Assembly (NCBI GenBank): GCA_023091735.1
Contig: JALKBU010000779.1
Coordinates: 1-25,009, forward strand
DNA from: Trichomonas tenax
Lineage: Eukaryota; Parabasalia; Trichomonadida; Trichomonadidae
Length of the DNA: 25,009 bases
Direction: 5' to 3'
In this document: positions 8,842 through 17,945 of the stretch, one piece after another
Numbering within the stretch: position 1 is the stretch's first letter
How the letters are laid out: each line of letters opens with the position of its first letter
Translations under genes and position numbers: made by a program
The notes under the pieces: model-generated
Seen by the model: only the letters and a program-made list of their open reading frames with translations
Databases searched by the model: none
Told to the model about the DNA's origin: nothing

Positions 8842-9891
8842 ATGGACGCTGATAGTCCAGGGCGATACAATGCCTTTCATCGCTTCCGCATGATAGAGAA
8901 GATCTGGGTCGGAGCATACGGAAGCGTTTATAAAGCCTTCGACCAAATTAATAAGGAAATAATCGCTTTGAAGGTTGTCAAAGCGTTTGATGCACAAAGT
9001 GGACTTCCTCAGTCGTTCTATAGGGAACTCACAGCCCTTCAGACATTCAAACATGAGAACTTAGTGTCTTATCGTGGAGTTGCGCGATTTCCAACTGAAG
9101 CATGCATAATGCTTGAGTTCTGTGAGTCGGACCTTCAAAGACAGCTCTCTGTTCAACCTCAGCTTCAACCAAATCAGGTTAAGCACTTAATGTTTCAACT
9201 TCTTCAAGGATTATCTGTGCTTCATGAAGCAGGATTTGCCCATCGTGATCTAAAACCAGCCAACATCCTTATCAAGCACGGCAAAACACTTAAGATCACT
9301 GACTTTGGACTTTCACGTCAGCTTGATAATCACAATCCAAAACCTTTAACATCAAAGGTGGCTTCACTCGCCTACCGCGCTCCAGAGCTTATTCTTGGAT
9401 CTAAGGACTACACAACTGCAATCGATATCTGGTCCGCGGGTATTATTTTTTATGAATTAGCCACCGGAGAAAAATTCCCATCTGCGTCGAGCGATTTATC
9501 ACAATTGGACAAGATATTTAGAGTCACCGGAACACCGTCGCCATCGCCTGATGACGAAAAATCGCCTGTAAAGTCAGATGGAGATCTTCTTTGTCAACTT
9601 CCTAATTGGCGTCTAGCATCAATGCTCCATATTTATCCGCGAACGCTCGAGAAGCTTCTTTTGGATAAATTGCCAACGGAGCTCGCTGACGCTTTTAATA
9701 TTATCACATCCATGCTCAGCTTGAACCCAAGCAACAGGCCTAGCGCCTCAGAGCTATTGCGGAATCCATTCTTCTCCAATATTGAGAAGTTTACACCTTT
9801 GGCACTCCCGGAGAACATAGAGGTCGAAGAAATACTGCTTCCTCAAATGCCAGTTCGTCGGCCACCTCTGATTCCCCTCGTGTGTAACTGA
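8842..9891 (+). CDS. CDK-like (CMGC) protein kinase
   Basis: Serine/threonine kinase of the cyclin-dependent type. With the start at 8842 (349 aa), the ATP lysine is K44 in ALKVV, the PSTAIRE-equivalent helix is PQSFYREL (56-63), the catalytic loop is HRDLKPAN (134-141) and the Mg-binding motif is DFGLSR (154-159). An LTSKVASLAYRAPE activation segment retains a threonine at the CDK T-loop position, and IDIWSAGII plus a RPSASELLRNPFF C-lobe end follow. It should therefore be active and cyclin-dependent, though the partner is unknown. Two oddities stand out: the glycine loop reads IWVGAYGSV, with tryptophan at the first glycine, and the usual LWYRAPE is LAYRAPE. An in-frame ATG at 8773 would add 23 mostly hydrophobic residues; I treat that as leader because its composition is AT-driven. 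The last bases of the ORF overlap the first copy of a repeated hairpin. Confidence 0.92.
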   Translation: MDADSPGRYNAFHRFRMIEKIWVGAYGSVYKAFDQINKEIIALKVVKAFDAQSGLPQSFYRELTALQTFKHENLVSYRGVARFPTEACIMLEFCESDLQRQLSVQPQLQPNQVKHLMFQLLQGLSVLHEAGFAHRDLKPANILIKHGKTLKITDFGLSRQLDNHNPKPLTSKVASLAYRAPELILGSKDYTTAIDIWSAGIIFYELATGEKFPSASSDLSQLDKIFRVTGTPSPSPDDEKSPVKSDGDLLCQLPNWRLASMLHIYPRTLEKLLLDKLPTELADAFNIITSMLSLNPSNRPSASELLRNPFFSNIEKFTPLALPENIEVEEILLPQMPVRRPPLIPLVCN

Positions 9892-10019
9892 CTTCGTGTC
9901 ATTTGCCTTCGTGGCTATTGTGCAAAAATTTTGGTGTCTGTTCGCTTTTCAGACTTCGTGTCTCAAGCGTTTAAACGCGGCATCAACCGCAGGTCGAGTA
10001 TCTGCGCAGACTTCGTGTC
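9890..10019 (+). repeat. Three copies of GACTTCGTGTC after kinase stop codon
   Basis: Exact copies lie at 9890-9900 (overlapping the TGA stop), 9952-9962 and 10009-10019, spaced 62 and 57 nt. Each is self-complementary as GAC-TTCGT-GTC; copies two and three extend the stem to AGAC/GTCT. Related TTCGTG strings occur at 9907-9912 and nearby. Between copies two and three are two perfect palindromes, GCGTTTAAACGC (9967-9978) and TCTGCGCAGA (10001-10010), and a GCGG/CCGC hairpin. The segment is GC-richer than the flanks. It is most likely a structured 3'UTR, with no protein reading to explain the repeats. Confidence 0.7.
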
Positions 10020-10294
10020 TATTTATATTTTTTTGTTTGTTATATTTTGTAAGTAAAATCTTACAACCTTTTAATGCATCAAAGTATATCATACTCTTCC
10101 AGTACTTCTTAAATATCAACTAATAACCGCTGGTTCACTTGAAACTTTTTTGGAATTTGAATTTAATATATTAAAGAACGCGATTCCTCTGATGGATACA
10201 AAGAGAACTCTTAAAACTCTATAATATTATCATGGTTTTGCGGACTTATACAAATGACGAAACGCGAAAAATTGAATTCCGATCTTTGAAAACT

Positions 10295-10430
10295 TGATGG
10301 ATAAAAGGGGGGAACTCCGCCTTCCCGTTCATTTCCTCTCCAAACCATGACCGCTGTGATCCCATTCCCCTGGGGAATATATAAGTCTATGGTGACTTTC
10401 CTATCCTGATGTTTCGTTTCGAGATAAATC
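10295..10430. other. GC-richer island with palindrome; possible ncRNA or relic
   Basis: This patch stands out against AT-rich flanks. It contains ATTCCCC-T-GGGGAAT (10364-10378), a perfect 7-bp-arm palindrome, plus a run of G at about 10308-10313 and several CC/GG clusters. Neither strand has an ORF through it. It could be an unrecognised structured RNA or the remains of a gene. I could not match it to snRNA, SRP, RNase P or tRNA patterns. Confidence 0.35.
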
Positions 10431-11559
10431 CAAATCGAAAATAAAATTCAACAGATTCAGTAATTTATAATCCGCATGCACTATATATACATATTAGTAG
10501 CTAGCCACGTTAAAATTGCCGCGAAACAACCAAAGCAACAGATTATCTCATATTTATTTCCATCTTAAACCTAAAATCATTACATTTCTAGTACATGATA
10601 TCACAACAAGCGATGCATAGTTTACAATTCAATAACAATTTCAATATATTTCCATTAACGTTTTGAGATTTCAAAATATTCTTAAATTGTATGCATAAGT
10701 TTACTTTATTGGCCTAATAATAGTTTACAAGCTATTATGGCATGAATAAATACGCTTTTTAAAAGGCTCGAATTGATTCTATTTTGAAGATTTATATTTT
10801 TGGTGTTCAATTTTGAGTAAAACATGCATATAACCATCAAAAAAGACTTATGTGCAATCTGTTATGTCTAAGTGATGCAGTGTACATTCCTTAACATATT
10901 CAAAAAATAAATTACAAATCATATATCGAGAACATTTTCTCACAGGCCAAAAATTAGAAAGTGTATTAAATTTCAAAACATAAAGAAAGAAAGCTAATGT
11001 TTAAATGAGTTAAACGTAAAAAATTTTTGAAGAAATCATGGTGTTATCATTATCTCTTCGATCTGGTTCTTAGCGTTGTTTGTTGTTTTGATTTTGGCAC
11101 AAATGAGGGATAATTAAACAATTTAGCCATAGAAATGATGAGAGAAGATGGTTTCGTCATTGAATCCTCATCTACACATATTCAGGCGTAAATATACTAT
11201 ATCTTGTTTATCAATTCCTAAAGATTCCGTAAAATTTGCTTGACATCTTTTAAATTCGAAAGTAATACCTCACGTGATATCCCAGCTTGACTTATGAAAG
11301 TTGTGTGCAACATAAGTTGGAAACTGAGTGCTGTTTAAGACTACAATAAAAATGTTGAATTTCATGTAATGCATTTTGATCAAATTGTCATTGAATTACT
11401 TTATCTATGTGGTTTAATCCGTAGTCTTCTGATTTGTAGCAGATGTTTATAAAAATTTTCGAGTTTTGTGATTTTTATTGTAATTTCTAGTCGATTTGAT
11501 ACTAAAATAATTAAAACACTGTTAATGGGTCGAATATAGATAGTATACTTCATCGAGAT

Positions 11560-12310
11560 ATTGCTCTATGGCGGCCCCCAGAATGCAAACATATGATTTC
11601 ACATTTGAAATTTTTTGGCCAAAAAAGCGTTCCCCCTTTTGATGGATTGAAGCCATTGACATTTATAAAGTCCAACATGAAACATTTCCACAAAAGTGAC
11701 AGGGTCGACCCCTCAATTTCCACTTTTTCCCTTCAAAAGCAATGTATACATGTGAAAAAAATATGACGTTTTGTGTAACACTTTCGTGCAACTCCATATT
11801 GGAGGCACTTTAGAAGGTTTTTACTCGACATTGATGCGTCAGGGGATGCTGCAAAAGCATCATGAGCACTTTGGATGTGCGCATTATCTATCCATCTCGT
11901 AGCGAAAGAGTGATAGTGCACATTTTGTGCTCAAACACGGCTTTGTAGCGTGCAGTGGGCAACCAGCACCATTGCCTACGTAAATTAGGGCTGATTGCAC
12001 ATCCTTTTCGCCCAAATACAGAGGCCAAACGAAATTAGGGAGAATAGGCATGCGCTTAGTAAAACATCAGTTTCTAAATAGTAGGAGCCAACAATTCAAC
12101 TTTGTCACTCTCACGAGCAACTTTTTTTCGGCGATCTGATTTGGAAGCAAATTAGAGGCAACGCCTCTAAATAGTCGGGAGCCCTGCTATGCAATGGAAG
12201 AGGAAGCTATTTGTCCGTAGAGACTTCTGTCTTCAATGGGGGTCCTCTCGGTAAAATTGAGCTCTCCATTGCATGAATGGATTTGGCGGGATTTTTTTGA
12301 GACAATAATC
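11560..12310. pseudogene. GC-richer island with degraded reading frames, unrecognised
   Basis: Base composition resembles coding DNA more than its flanks do. On the reverse strand 11733-11921 reads openly with balanced codons (for example SFATRWIDNAHIQSAHDAFA) but has an in-frame TGA just upstream and no ATG. On the forward strand ATG at 11569 opens only 24 codons. Short repeats occur: TCTAAATAGT-(A/C)GG-(G)AGCC at 12073-12089 and 12166-12183, and a hairpin TTAGAGGC/GCCTCTAA at 12152-12170. This fits a decayed gene or mobile element, but no family could be named. Confidence 0.3.
12292..12301 (+). promoter_or_regulatory. E2F-like site TTTGGCGGGA
   Basis: This 10-mer matches the classical E2F/DP recognition pattern known in animals and plants. 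The same 10-mer recurs at 24090-24099. Two copies of so GC-rich a word in this AT-rich window are unlikely by chance. It lies about 330 bp upstream of the carbonic anhydrase gene, far for trichomonad promoters, so its target is unclear. Confidence 0.3.
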
Positions 12311-12621
12311 GAAAAACTGGTTTTTGCGGGATTGATTGATAAAAGCGTCTTTCGTGTCGTATGGAGGCCGATTTTTTCATATTATTAACGAGAAAGCCCC
12401 ACCTCACAATATACTCATTTTCAAAGTTTTTATCAATTGTTGCCCTTGTCCAAAAAAGTAAAAAATATTATTCCAACATGTATGTAGAGCATATAAAAAG
12501 TTATACATCACACGTTATTTGTTCAGAAAATTTTTCTTCTAAAAAACAACAGTATATATTTCATGTAGTCCAAAAATTATCGTTAAAAGTCAAAAAATTG
12601 AACTCAATTTTATCGAACTTT

Positions 12622-12626
12622 TCATT
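12622..12626 (+). promoter_or_regulatory. Candidate initiator (Inr) of carbonic anhydrase gene
   Basis: TCATT matches TCA+1Py(T/A). Transcription from 12624 gives a 12-nt leader to the ATG at 12636, exactly the short leader typical of Trichomonas genes. It also supports the chosen start, which gives a full-length beta-carbonic anhydrase. Confidence 0.5.
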
Positions 12627-12635
12627 GAAAAATAA

Positions 12636-13190
12636 ATGTATCAACTTGAGCAGATTGCGACAGCCAACGCCAAGTTCCTCAAAGAGCACCCAGACCTCCC
12701 AAAGCTGAACAAGTGCCCACAACGTAAGATTGCGATTGTCACATGCATGGACACGAGATTAGTCGGATTTGCTGAAGACACAATTGGCGTCAAGCGTGGA
12801 GAGGCAACAGTCATCAAAGCCGCAGGTAACGGAGTATGGTCCAACGGATTGAGTGATATTATCGTCAGCCTTTTAGTCTCCATCTACGAACTTGGTGCAA
12901 AGGAGATTTTCGTCATGGGTCACGAGTGCTGCGGCATGACTCACGCTACGACCGACTCATTGAGCCTCGCAATGGTCAAAGCGGGCGTAAAGGTGTCTGA
13001 TATCGAAAAAGTTAAAGGTGAACTCGTGAAGTACGTCGATGATTTCAAGGATCCATTCGACAATGTCAAGAAGACAGTCGCAAAGTTACGCGAAAACCCA
13101 CTGATCACAAAAAATATTCCAATTCATGGGTTGTTAATCCATCCAGACACAGGAAAGGTTACAACTATCGTTAATGGATACAACAAGTAA
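12636..13190 (+). CDS. Beta-class carbonic anhydrase
   Basis: Zinc enzyme that interconverts CO2 and bicarbonate. In the 184-aa product the zinc ligands are visible as C37 in CMDTR (37-41), H96 and C99 in GHECCG (95-100), with the D39-R41 catalytic dyad. The flanks KIAIVTCMDTR and ELGAKEIFVMGHECCGM are typical of the short bacterial-like beta class. Length fits that group, and there is no targeting sequence, so a cytosolic enzyme is likely. Trichomonads are known to carry beta enzymes of this kind, usually explained by transfer from bacteria. The stop TAA is followed by A, giving TAAA, which resembles the trichomonad polyadenylation signal that overlaps the stop codon. Codon use is GC-richer than the surrounding DNA, as for the other real genes here. 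Confidence 0.95.
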   Translation: MYQLEQIATANAKFLKEHPDLPKLNKCPQRKIAIVTCMDTRLVGFAEDTIGVKRGEATVIKAAGNGVWSNGLSDIIVSLLVSIYELGAKEIFVMGHECCGMTHATTDSLSLAMVKAGVKVSDIEKVKGELVKYVDDFKDPFDNVKKTVAKLRENPLITKNIPIHGLLIHPDTGKVTTIVNGYNK

Positions 13191-14639
13191 ATTATTTTAT
13201 TATTCTTATTTTTAATATTTTGCAAAACATGTCATACTCGATTCTCATGCATATAGGGCAGTTATGGAAGATTTGCACATTATAAATATACTGATAAAAA
13301 CATGAAATAATGTATCGTCAAAGTTGATACTATTATAACATTCACAATATAGCCAATTGTATGATGCAACACATTGAAATATTGAATTAATTCACAATGA
13401 ACTGCTTATCATTCAATTATATAATACATATTGAAGAAATTATTTCAAACTACTCCAAAAGTGCTTTTTAGAGTTCAATATTTAAGAAGTAGTCAATTAT
13501 AGCTTTTCTAGTGCTCCACAACCATATGACTTTATGAGATCAATGACAATTAGCAATGAAAAAATAGATTTGAATATTTGACATTCTGACATTAATTTTT
13601 TACAATGTCATAAATATTAATCATTGATAATTTGGCTATTAATATCGATTTTCTTAGATTTCTCTAAATATAAATAATGCATTTGAGTGGGGAATTATAT
13701 AGCTCGAGTATAACTAAAATTTATTAAGTTAACATCTATGTTTTATGAATCATCATTTCGATGTTGATTATTTCTTCATTTATGCAAAATAGAACTTAAT
13801 GAACAGCAGAAATATTTTAAACACATTCAATAATATACAATGCATATTGTGGACATACGTGTTTATGGTCATAGAACAAATGTGGTGACACTCCAAAAAT
13901 GTGCAAAAAAGTGAGCTCGGGGAAGTTGTCAAGCGTATATCTTCCTAGTAGGAAGAGATCATATCTGCAGATACATAGGATGAGTATAGAAGGATGCATA
14001 GAACAATGTTATGCAAATCAAAAAGGAATTAAACAGACATTTTGTTATTCATATAACAATTAGCTATTGTGTTACTTTTCTTTCTTTTATGCATCATTGA
14101 GTCATATACATCTATATTATAACATCACGTTACTTCATAATTATTTCACAGACTTATTGCTAATTTCCCATGACAAAGACATCTTTGAGAAAATGATGAA
14201 GAAGATATTAACTCAAAAACAAAACAGAAAAAGAAAAGTAACACAATTGCAAATTGTTCATCACCTATATATCATCGTATCCCCAAAGGCACACACATCT
14301 TATATATTAAATTTCTCAAGTTAATAAACACATCCCGGGAAGATAATTTATTGTCTCTGTTCATTGATTCACAATGTGGTTAAGCTTCCAAACTTTGCCT
14401 GTACTATGGCACAGGGACATGTTATATGATGTCAAAGTTGCACATAAAAAATAAAAGCACTTTCTATCGTTTCTTCCACAGCTCTGAAATTGGTCACTCA
14501 ACAGTAAATGAAATAGTAAATCATCAAAAATTTTAAAGTGAAACAGATCCTTTGAACCAGAAAACATTCAACTGTAGAATTTGGAAGTTTGGAGATAATT
14601 CTTAAATATAATTGATGATCAAAAAGTGCCACAATTTTC
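13191..14639. other. 1.4-kb AT-rich region without a gene
   Basis: Frames on both strands are short and begin on non-ATG codons. Small symmetric motifs occur close together at 13940-13956 (TCTTCCT-AGT-AGGAAGA) and 13962-13973 (TATCTGCAGATA, a perfect 12-bp palindrome). Nothing else organised is visible. Confidence 0.55.
13940..13973. repeat. Two adjacent small palindromes
   Basis: TCTTCCT-AGT-AGGAAGA (13940-13956) and TATCTGCAGATA (13962-13973) are both perfect and lie 5 bp apart. They could be paired factor sites, but no gene start is near on either strand. Chance is a fair alternative. Confidence 0.35.
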
Positions 14640-15881
14640 ATGCTTTATTTGCCCGACAAGTTAACAAATTACGCCCAATTTGTTATGCCGGGCATCCCAA
14701 CTCCTCCCATGCAACAGGTTATACACGAGAAGCTCGAAGCGTTCATTAAAGGACATAGAAATGCAATCAATCACGTAAAAAGGAAAGAAGCGATGCCAAC
14801 GTATTACCAATCTGCTGATAAAAGCAACGGATATACGAAAATGCTGAATGTCGTTAATCATTTTTTAAGAAGGGCGGACAGGAAAATATTTAAGTACGAA
14901 ATCGAGACCCTCGAGAATATATTGGACTTAGCAAACGAAATGCTCAACTTTTTGATAGAGCACCCGATTGTTAATATTGACGTTGACAATTTCTGCGCTT
15001 ATCTCGACGATTCTGGTCGACAAAATGAGTTGTACAAACAGATGAAAACGAATAGGAAGTCGTTATTCAAAAAAAGCAAAAAAATATTTGCAAAAATTAT
15101 TTTACCAGATTATAAGAATCAAATACGATTAGAATTCATTACAGCGAACAGCAGATTCGATAAAGACTTATTTTACTCACCGCCATCATACTTTGACACT
15201 GTTATTATCCAATTTTTGATTCAATCTCCAGTTGCTGACTCAATAAAGCCAACTGTTCAAATGATTCTCGATGGAAACCAAGAACTGGCTCTAACAGCGA
15301 TATCTGATTTTTGCGTTCAAGTTTACGATCTTTTAAACGTATCTAACGAAATGTCGAAAGCCATCGTTTATACTTCATTGATCCGTTATTTGTTTGATGA
15401 GGCCTACGTGATACACTCAGAGCTGCACGAATATTACGAAGAAAATGGAAATTTCTTGAAAAAAGCGGAAGCGTTTTCGAAACAGTCTGTTCGTGATCTA
15501 CGATTGTCGAAAGAGATATTGAGAAACTACACACCAGGTTTAAATGTTGCTTCGATGTTCAAATCAAAGCAATTAAATATGATGAGAATGATGGAGACAA
15601 TGACCAATCCTATAGACTTAATGAAGCATGTGCACACCACAATTTCAGCTTTGGCACAATATTTTAGTGGAGATTCAGGAATGTTGTCATTTGATGATAC
15701 TTTGACGCTTTTACTTGGCCTTATGTCCTTGAGCCCACCATCAAATGCCGTCTCCATATCAAAGTTTGTTGATAAATGGCAATGCATCCAACTTAGTGAT
15801 ATTATTGGTCGCGCGAAGGATTTCTTCATTGCTGCTGTTGAAATGCTCATGGAGGATGGGTTTATAAATTCATCCGAATAG
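14640..15881 (+). CDS. Helical protein with probable C-terminal VPS9 domain
   Basis: Probable guanine-nucleotide exchange factor for a Rab5-type GTPase, acting in endosomal traffic. The last quarter (about 285-405 of 413 aa) reads like a VPS9 domain. TNPIDLMKHVHTTISAL (322-338) corresponds to the TPRDKL helix. FDDTLTLLLGLMSLSPP (351-367) corresponds to the conserved ADDLLPILIYVxxxxxP segment, with its acidic residue kept. A membrane-distal helix follows (387-404). Residues 1-280 are helical and lysine-rich without a motif I recognise. The start at 14640 could instead be the in-frame ATG at 14685 (residue 16, MPGIPTPP); a TCATG overlapping 14640 is not a good initiator match. It converges on the USP-like gene with a 96-bp gap. 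The VPS9 assignment is moderately supported; the tyrosine usual in the domain is not obvious. Confidence 0.65.
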   Translation: MLYLPDKLTNYAQFVMPGIPTPPMQQVIHEKLEAFIKGHRNAINHVKRKEAMPTYYQSADKSNGYTKMLNVVNHFLRRADRKIFKYEIETLENILDLANEMLNFLIEHPIVNIDVDNFCAYLDDSGRQNELYKQMKTNRKSLFKKSKKIFAKIILPDYKNQIRLEFITANSRFDKDLFYSPPSYFDTVIIQFLIQSPVADSIKPTVQMILDGNQELALTAISDFCVQVYDLLNVSNEMSKAIVYTSLIRYLFDEAYVIHSELHEYYEENGNFLKKAEAFSKQSVRDLRLSKEILRNYTPGLNVASMFKSKQLNMMRMMETMTNPIDLMKHVHTTISALAQYFSGDSGMLSFDDTLTLLLGLMSLSPPSNAVSISKFVDKWQCIQLSDIIGRAKDFFIAAVEMLMEDGFINSSE

Positions 15882-15977
15882 ATTTTTTAAGTTTTAATAT
15901 ATATATATATTTCGATTTTGTTTTGTAAATTTTTTTTTATCTTTTTTTTTTGAAATAATCTTACACATTTGGAAACT
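15882..15977. other. Convergent intergenic gap
   Basis: Only 96 bp separate two converging stop codons. It contains an (AT)n run at about 15898-15910 and long T tracts. Opposing transcripts may overlap here if either 3' end exceeds this length. Confidence 0.6.
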
Positions 15978-17945
15978 TTATTCTAAAATCTTAACAAAGA
16001 AAACACCCTTAGTGAGGTCCTTAGCGAGCATTTTATCGTTGAGATGGACCTTATCACCCTGGTTAACAATATACATCACATCAAGTTTGTCGGTATCAAG
16101 AGCCTTGAACAACTTCGGTTTTATCTCCTTATATGTTGTTCCTACATCGAATGCTAATCTAAATGCGTCATTCGTAAGCTGGAGTGGGTTCATCTGCTCA
16201 GCGAGAACGAAAGAAAGAACGCAAGTATCAGACAATATTTTGAGAGAATTCTGTGCGAAGAGAGGAGACTTCAATCCATCAAATAACATCATTGGACTGA
16301 GTTTCTTGCCCTCGCGTGTCTTTCCTAGAGTGTTAGGAAACACATATAAGCGCGGGCCTTGCTCCTGGAACGTAAAGAAGTCGATGCCAGGGAACTGGAA
16401 TTTCTTCTGTGCGAACTGAACAAGTGCATCCATTGTCTGAACAGTGTTGAATGAGAATTGAGCATCTGTTGCCTGATAATAAGGCTCAACTTCAACAAAT
16501 CTAATGCGCAAAACATGTGCACCATCAGGAACGCGTCCATCTGTTGTGAAGTAAAACTCAATATTGTCTGATTCTTCAGGAGGCGAAAAACTATCGATTT
16601 TCTGGTCATCATCCGCAATCTGATATGAATCTCCATCCCAGTAATAGATATATCTGTTCTTCTGTGGCAACTTGAGGGCTCCTGCAAGAGCACGATTGAC
16701 ATACTCACGAACATTTGAAACTTTGTGGTAAGGAGCAAAGTTAACTGTAATCTTATAGAAATCTGGTTTCGTAAGATTGACGAGATTGACTTTGATCGGT
16801 TTAGTTCTGAGGAAGTCGTTCACGAACAAGTAAGAGCCTGTGTAGTCGCCAAGAAGTTCACCATTGTCTTCTGGAACTTCAAGTGGCGGAATATCGTATA
16901 ATTGAGATTCATCTTGACGGAAGTATATTTCTGCAGTTTTTGCACCCTTCGCTACGAGGTTGTTTCTCAAACTCCTTATAGCGTTCTTGTATTCATCTGT
17001 GGAGCGGAATTGAACTTCCGGCATCTTCTGCATCGCCATCTTCGATGGATCGAAAATTGAAATGTTGAGAGTTCTTGGAGCGTCTAATTTAACATTTTCT
17101 GCGCGTTCGAGCTCTCTCTTCTTTATGAATGACACAGCAGACTCATTCCTTACGGACTGTGCTGGGCCTGGCCTAAAAGTATCGATATTTGATTTTCCTT
17201 GGATATATGCAACTAAAATTGTTGGTGTTGATGAATGTCGTGTTTCTTTTGATAATGTGAATTGCGCTAATGCGTTAATTTCTGTTGGATCGATCGAAAA
17301 CCATCCTTTCGAATCTTTCATGAACATAATAATCGAATTATCTCTTCCTGGCTGTTTTGTATTGCAGAACATGCATAATTGGTATTTAGTACCTCCAAAC
17401 TCTGTCAAATCGAGTGTTTCGCGTAATTTTAATAGTGTGTCGTTCTGTTCTTCTCTTTCGATCTTAATAAAGAATAGCTGTGGCGGTGTTGTTATTTCAC
17501 CAAAGTCGCGAAGTCTGAAATTGTTTGTCTTTAAATCTCTTTTGAGAATATCATCGAGAAATTCGTTTTCATTAATTTTAACTTTCAAATAAGGAACAAC
17601 GTGGTCTGTGAAATGAATGTAGAAGTACGGCATGAAGTTCGGAATGATGTTATCATTGAGGGACATCGAAATTTTGTAACATAAAAGTTCTAATGAATCA
17701 AATAGCGAATAACTTTGCCCAACTCTTGGACAAGCTTCTCTATTTATAGCATCTGGTGATATATCCGTTACGCTATCTTCGATTTGCGTTCTAATATCTT
17801 GAATAATTTGAATAATTTGGTCTTGGCAGCCTTTCTCGATCTTTCTCGTTATCTTGTCCATGATCAGCTTGACCCTTATGATCAGTTGAGTGAGGCATTC
17901 GACGGAGTTGTAAGGAGTCCTCGGCTGTATCACTCCACCAATCAT
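15978..17945 (-). CDS. USP7-like ubiquitin protease homologue lacking catalytic residues
   Basis: The 655-aa protein is collinear with the ubiquitin-specific protease fold. Residues 4-21 lie at the Cys-box (GLxNxGATCYMNSxLQ) but read TPYN at 10-13, with proline (P11) at the nucleophilic cysteine. LFDSLELLCYKI (81-92) matches the DVQELxRxLL helix, and ITTPPQLFFIKIER (151-164) matches the LPPVLxxxLxRF strand. The His-box (GGHYVVY) is replaced by RDNSIIMF (201-208), with KGWFSIDPTEI (213-223) still matching the following WxxFDDxxV. The domain is also short (about 250 aa) and lacks zinc cysteine pairs. Residues about 280-655 resemble the tandem ubiquitin-like repeats at the C-terminus of USP7. 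The product may bind ubiquitin or USP7-type partners but should not cleave. The ORF is intact. The N-terminus begins directly at the Cys-box, so a missing 5' exon or upstream start is worth considering. Stop TAA is followed by A. Confidence 0.7.
   Translation of the reverse strand: MIGGVIQPRTPYNSVECLTQLIIRVKLIMDKITRKIEKGCQDQIIQIIQDIRTQIEDSVTDISPDAINREACPRVGQSYSLFDSLELLCYKISMSLNDNIIPNFMPYFYIHFTDHVVPYLKVKINENEFLDDILKRDLKTNNFRLRDFGEITTPPQLFFIKIEREEQNDTLLKLRETLDLTEFGGTKYQLCMFCNTKQPGRDNSIIMFMKDSKGWFSIDPTEINALAQFTLSKETRHSSTPTILVAYIQGKSNIDTFRPGPAQSVRNESAVSFIKKRELERAENVKLDAPRTLNISIFDPSKMAMQKMPEVQFRSTDEYKNAIRSLRNNLVAKGAKTAEIYFRQDESQLYDIPPLEVPEDNGELLGDYTGSYLFVNDFLRTKPIKVNLVNLTKPDFYKITVNFAPYHKVSNVREYVNRALAGALKLPQKNRYIYYWDGDSYQIADDDQKIDSFSPPEESDNIEFYFTTDGRVPDGAHVLRIRFVEVEPYYQATDAQFSFNTVQTMDALVQFAQKKFQFPGIDFFTFQEQGPRLYVFPNTLGKTREGKKLSPMMLFDGLKSPLFAQNSLKILSDTCVLSFVLAEQMNPLQLTNDAFRLAFDVGTTYKEIKPKLFKALDTDKLDVMYIVNQGDKVHLNDKMLAKDLTKGVFFVKILE

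Larger units (their letters stand above)
10020..12635. other. 2.6-kb region without a clear gene
   Basis: Mostly AT-rich. Two GC-richer islands stand out, at about 10295-10430 and 11560-12310, and are listed separately. Frames here open on GTG or TTG or are short, and none resembles a known protein. The last 100 bp is the promoter region of the carbonic anhydrase gene. Confidence 0.55.

Noticed and set aside
887..9891. A phosphatase-kinase functional gene cluster
   Set aside because: Genes are on alternating strands with large gaps and belong to large families in such genomes; proximity is likely coincidental.
10325..10420. RNase P/MRP-like GGAAAGTCACC on the reverse strand
   Set aside because: The ACAG-like partner would be only about 50 nt away and cannot form the long-range P4 helix; no other conserved region found.
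12361..12708. 115-aa forward frame overlapping the carbonic anhydrase start
   Set aside because: AT-rich lysine/serine string running into the other frame of a clear gene.
14067..14324. 85-aa forward frame
   Set aside because: Opens on TTG, low complexity at the C-terminal half, no family resemblance.
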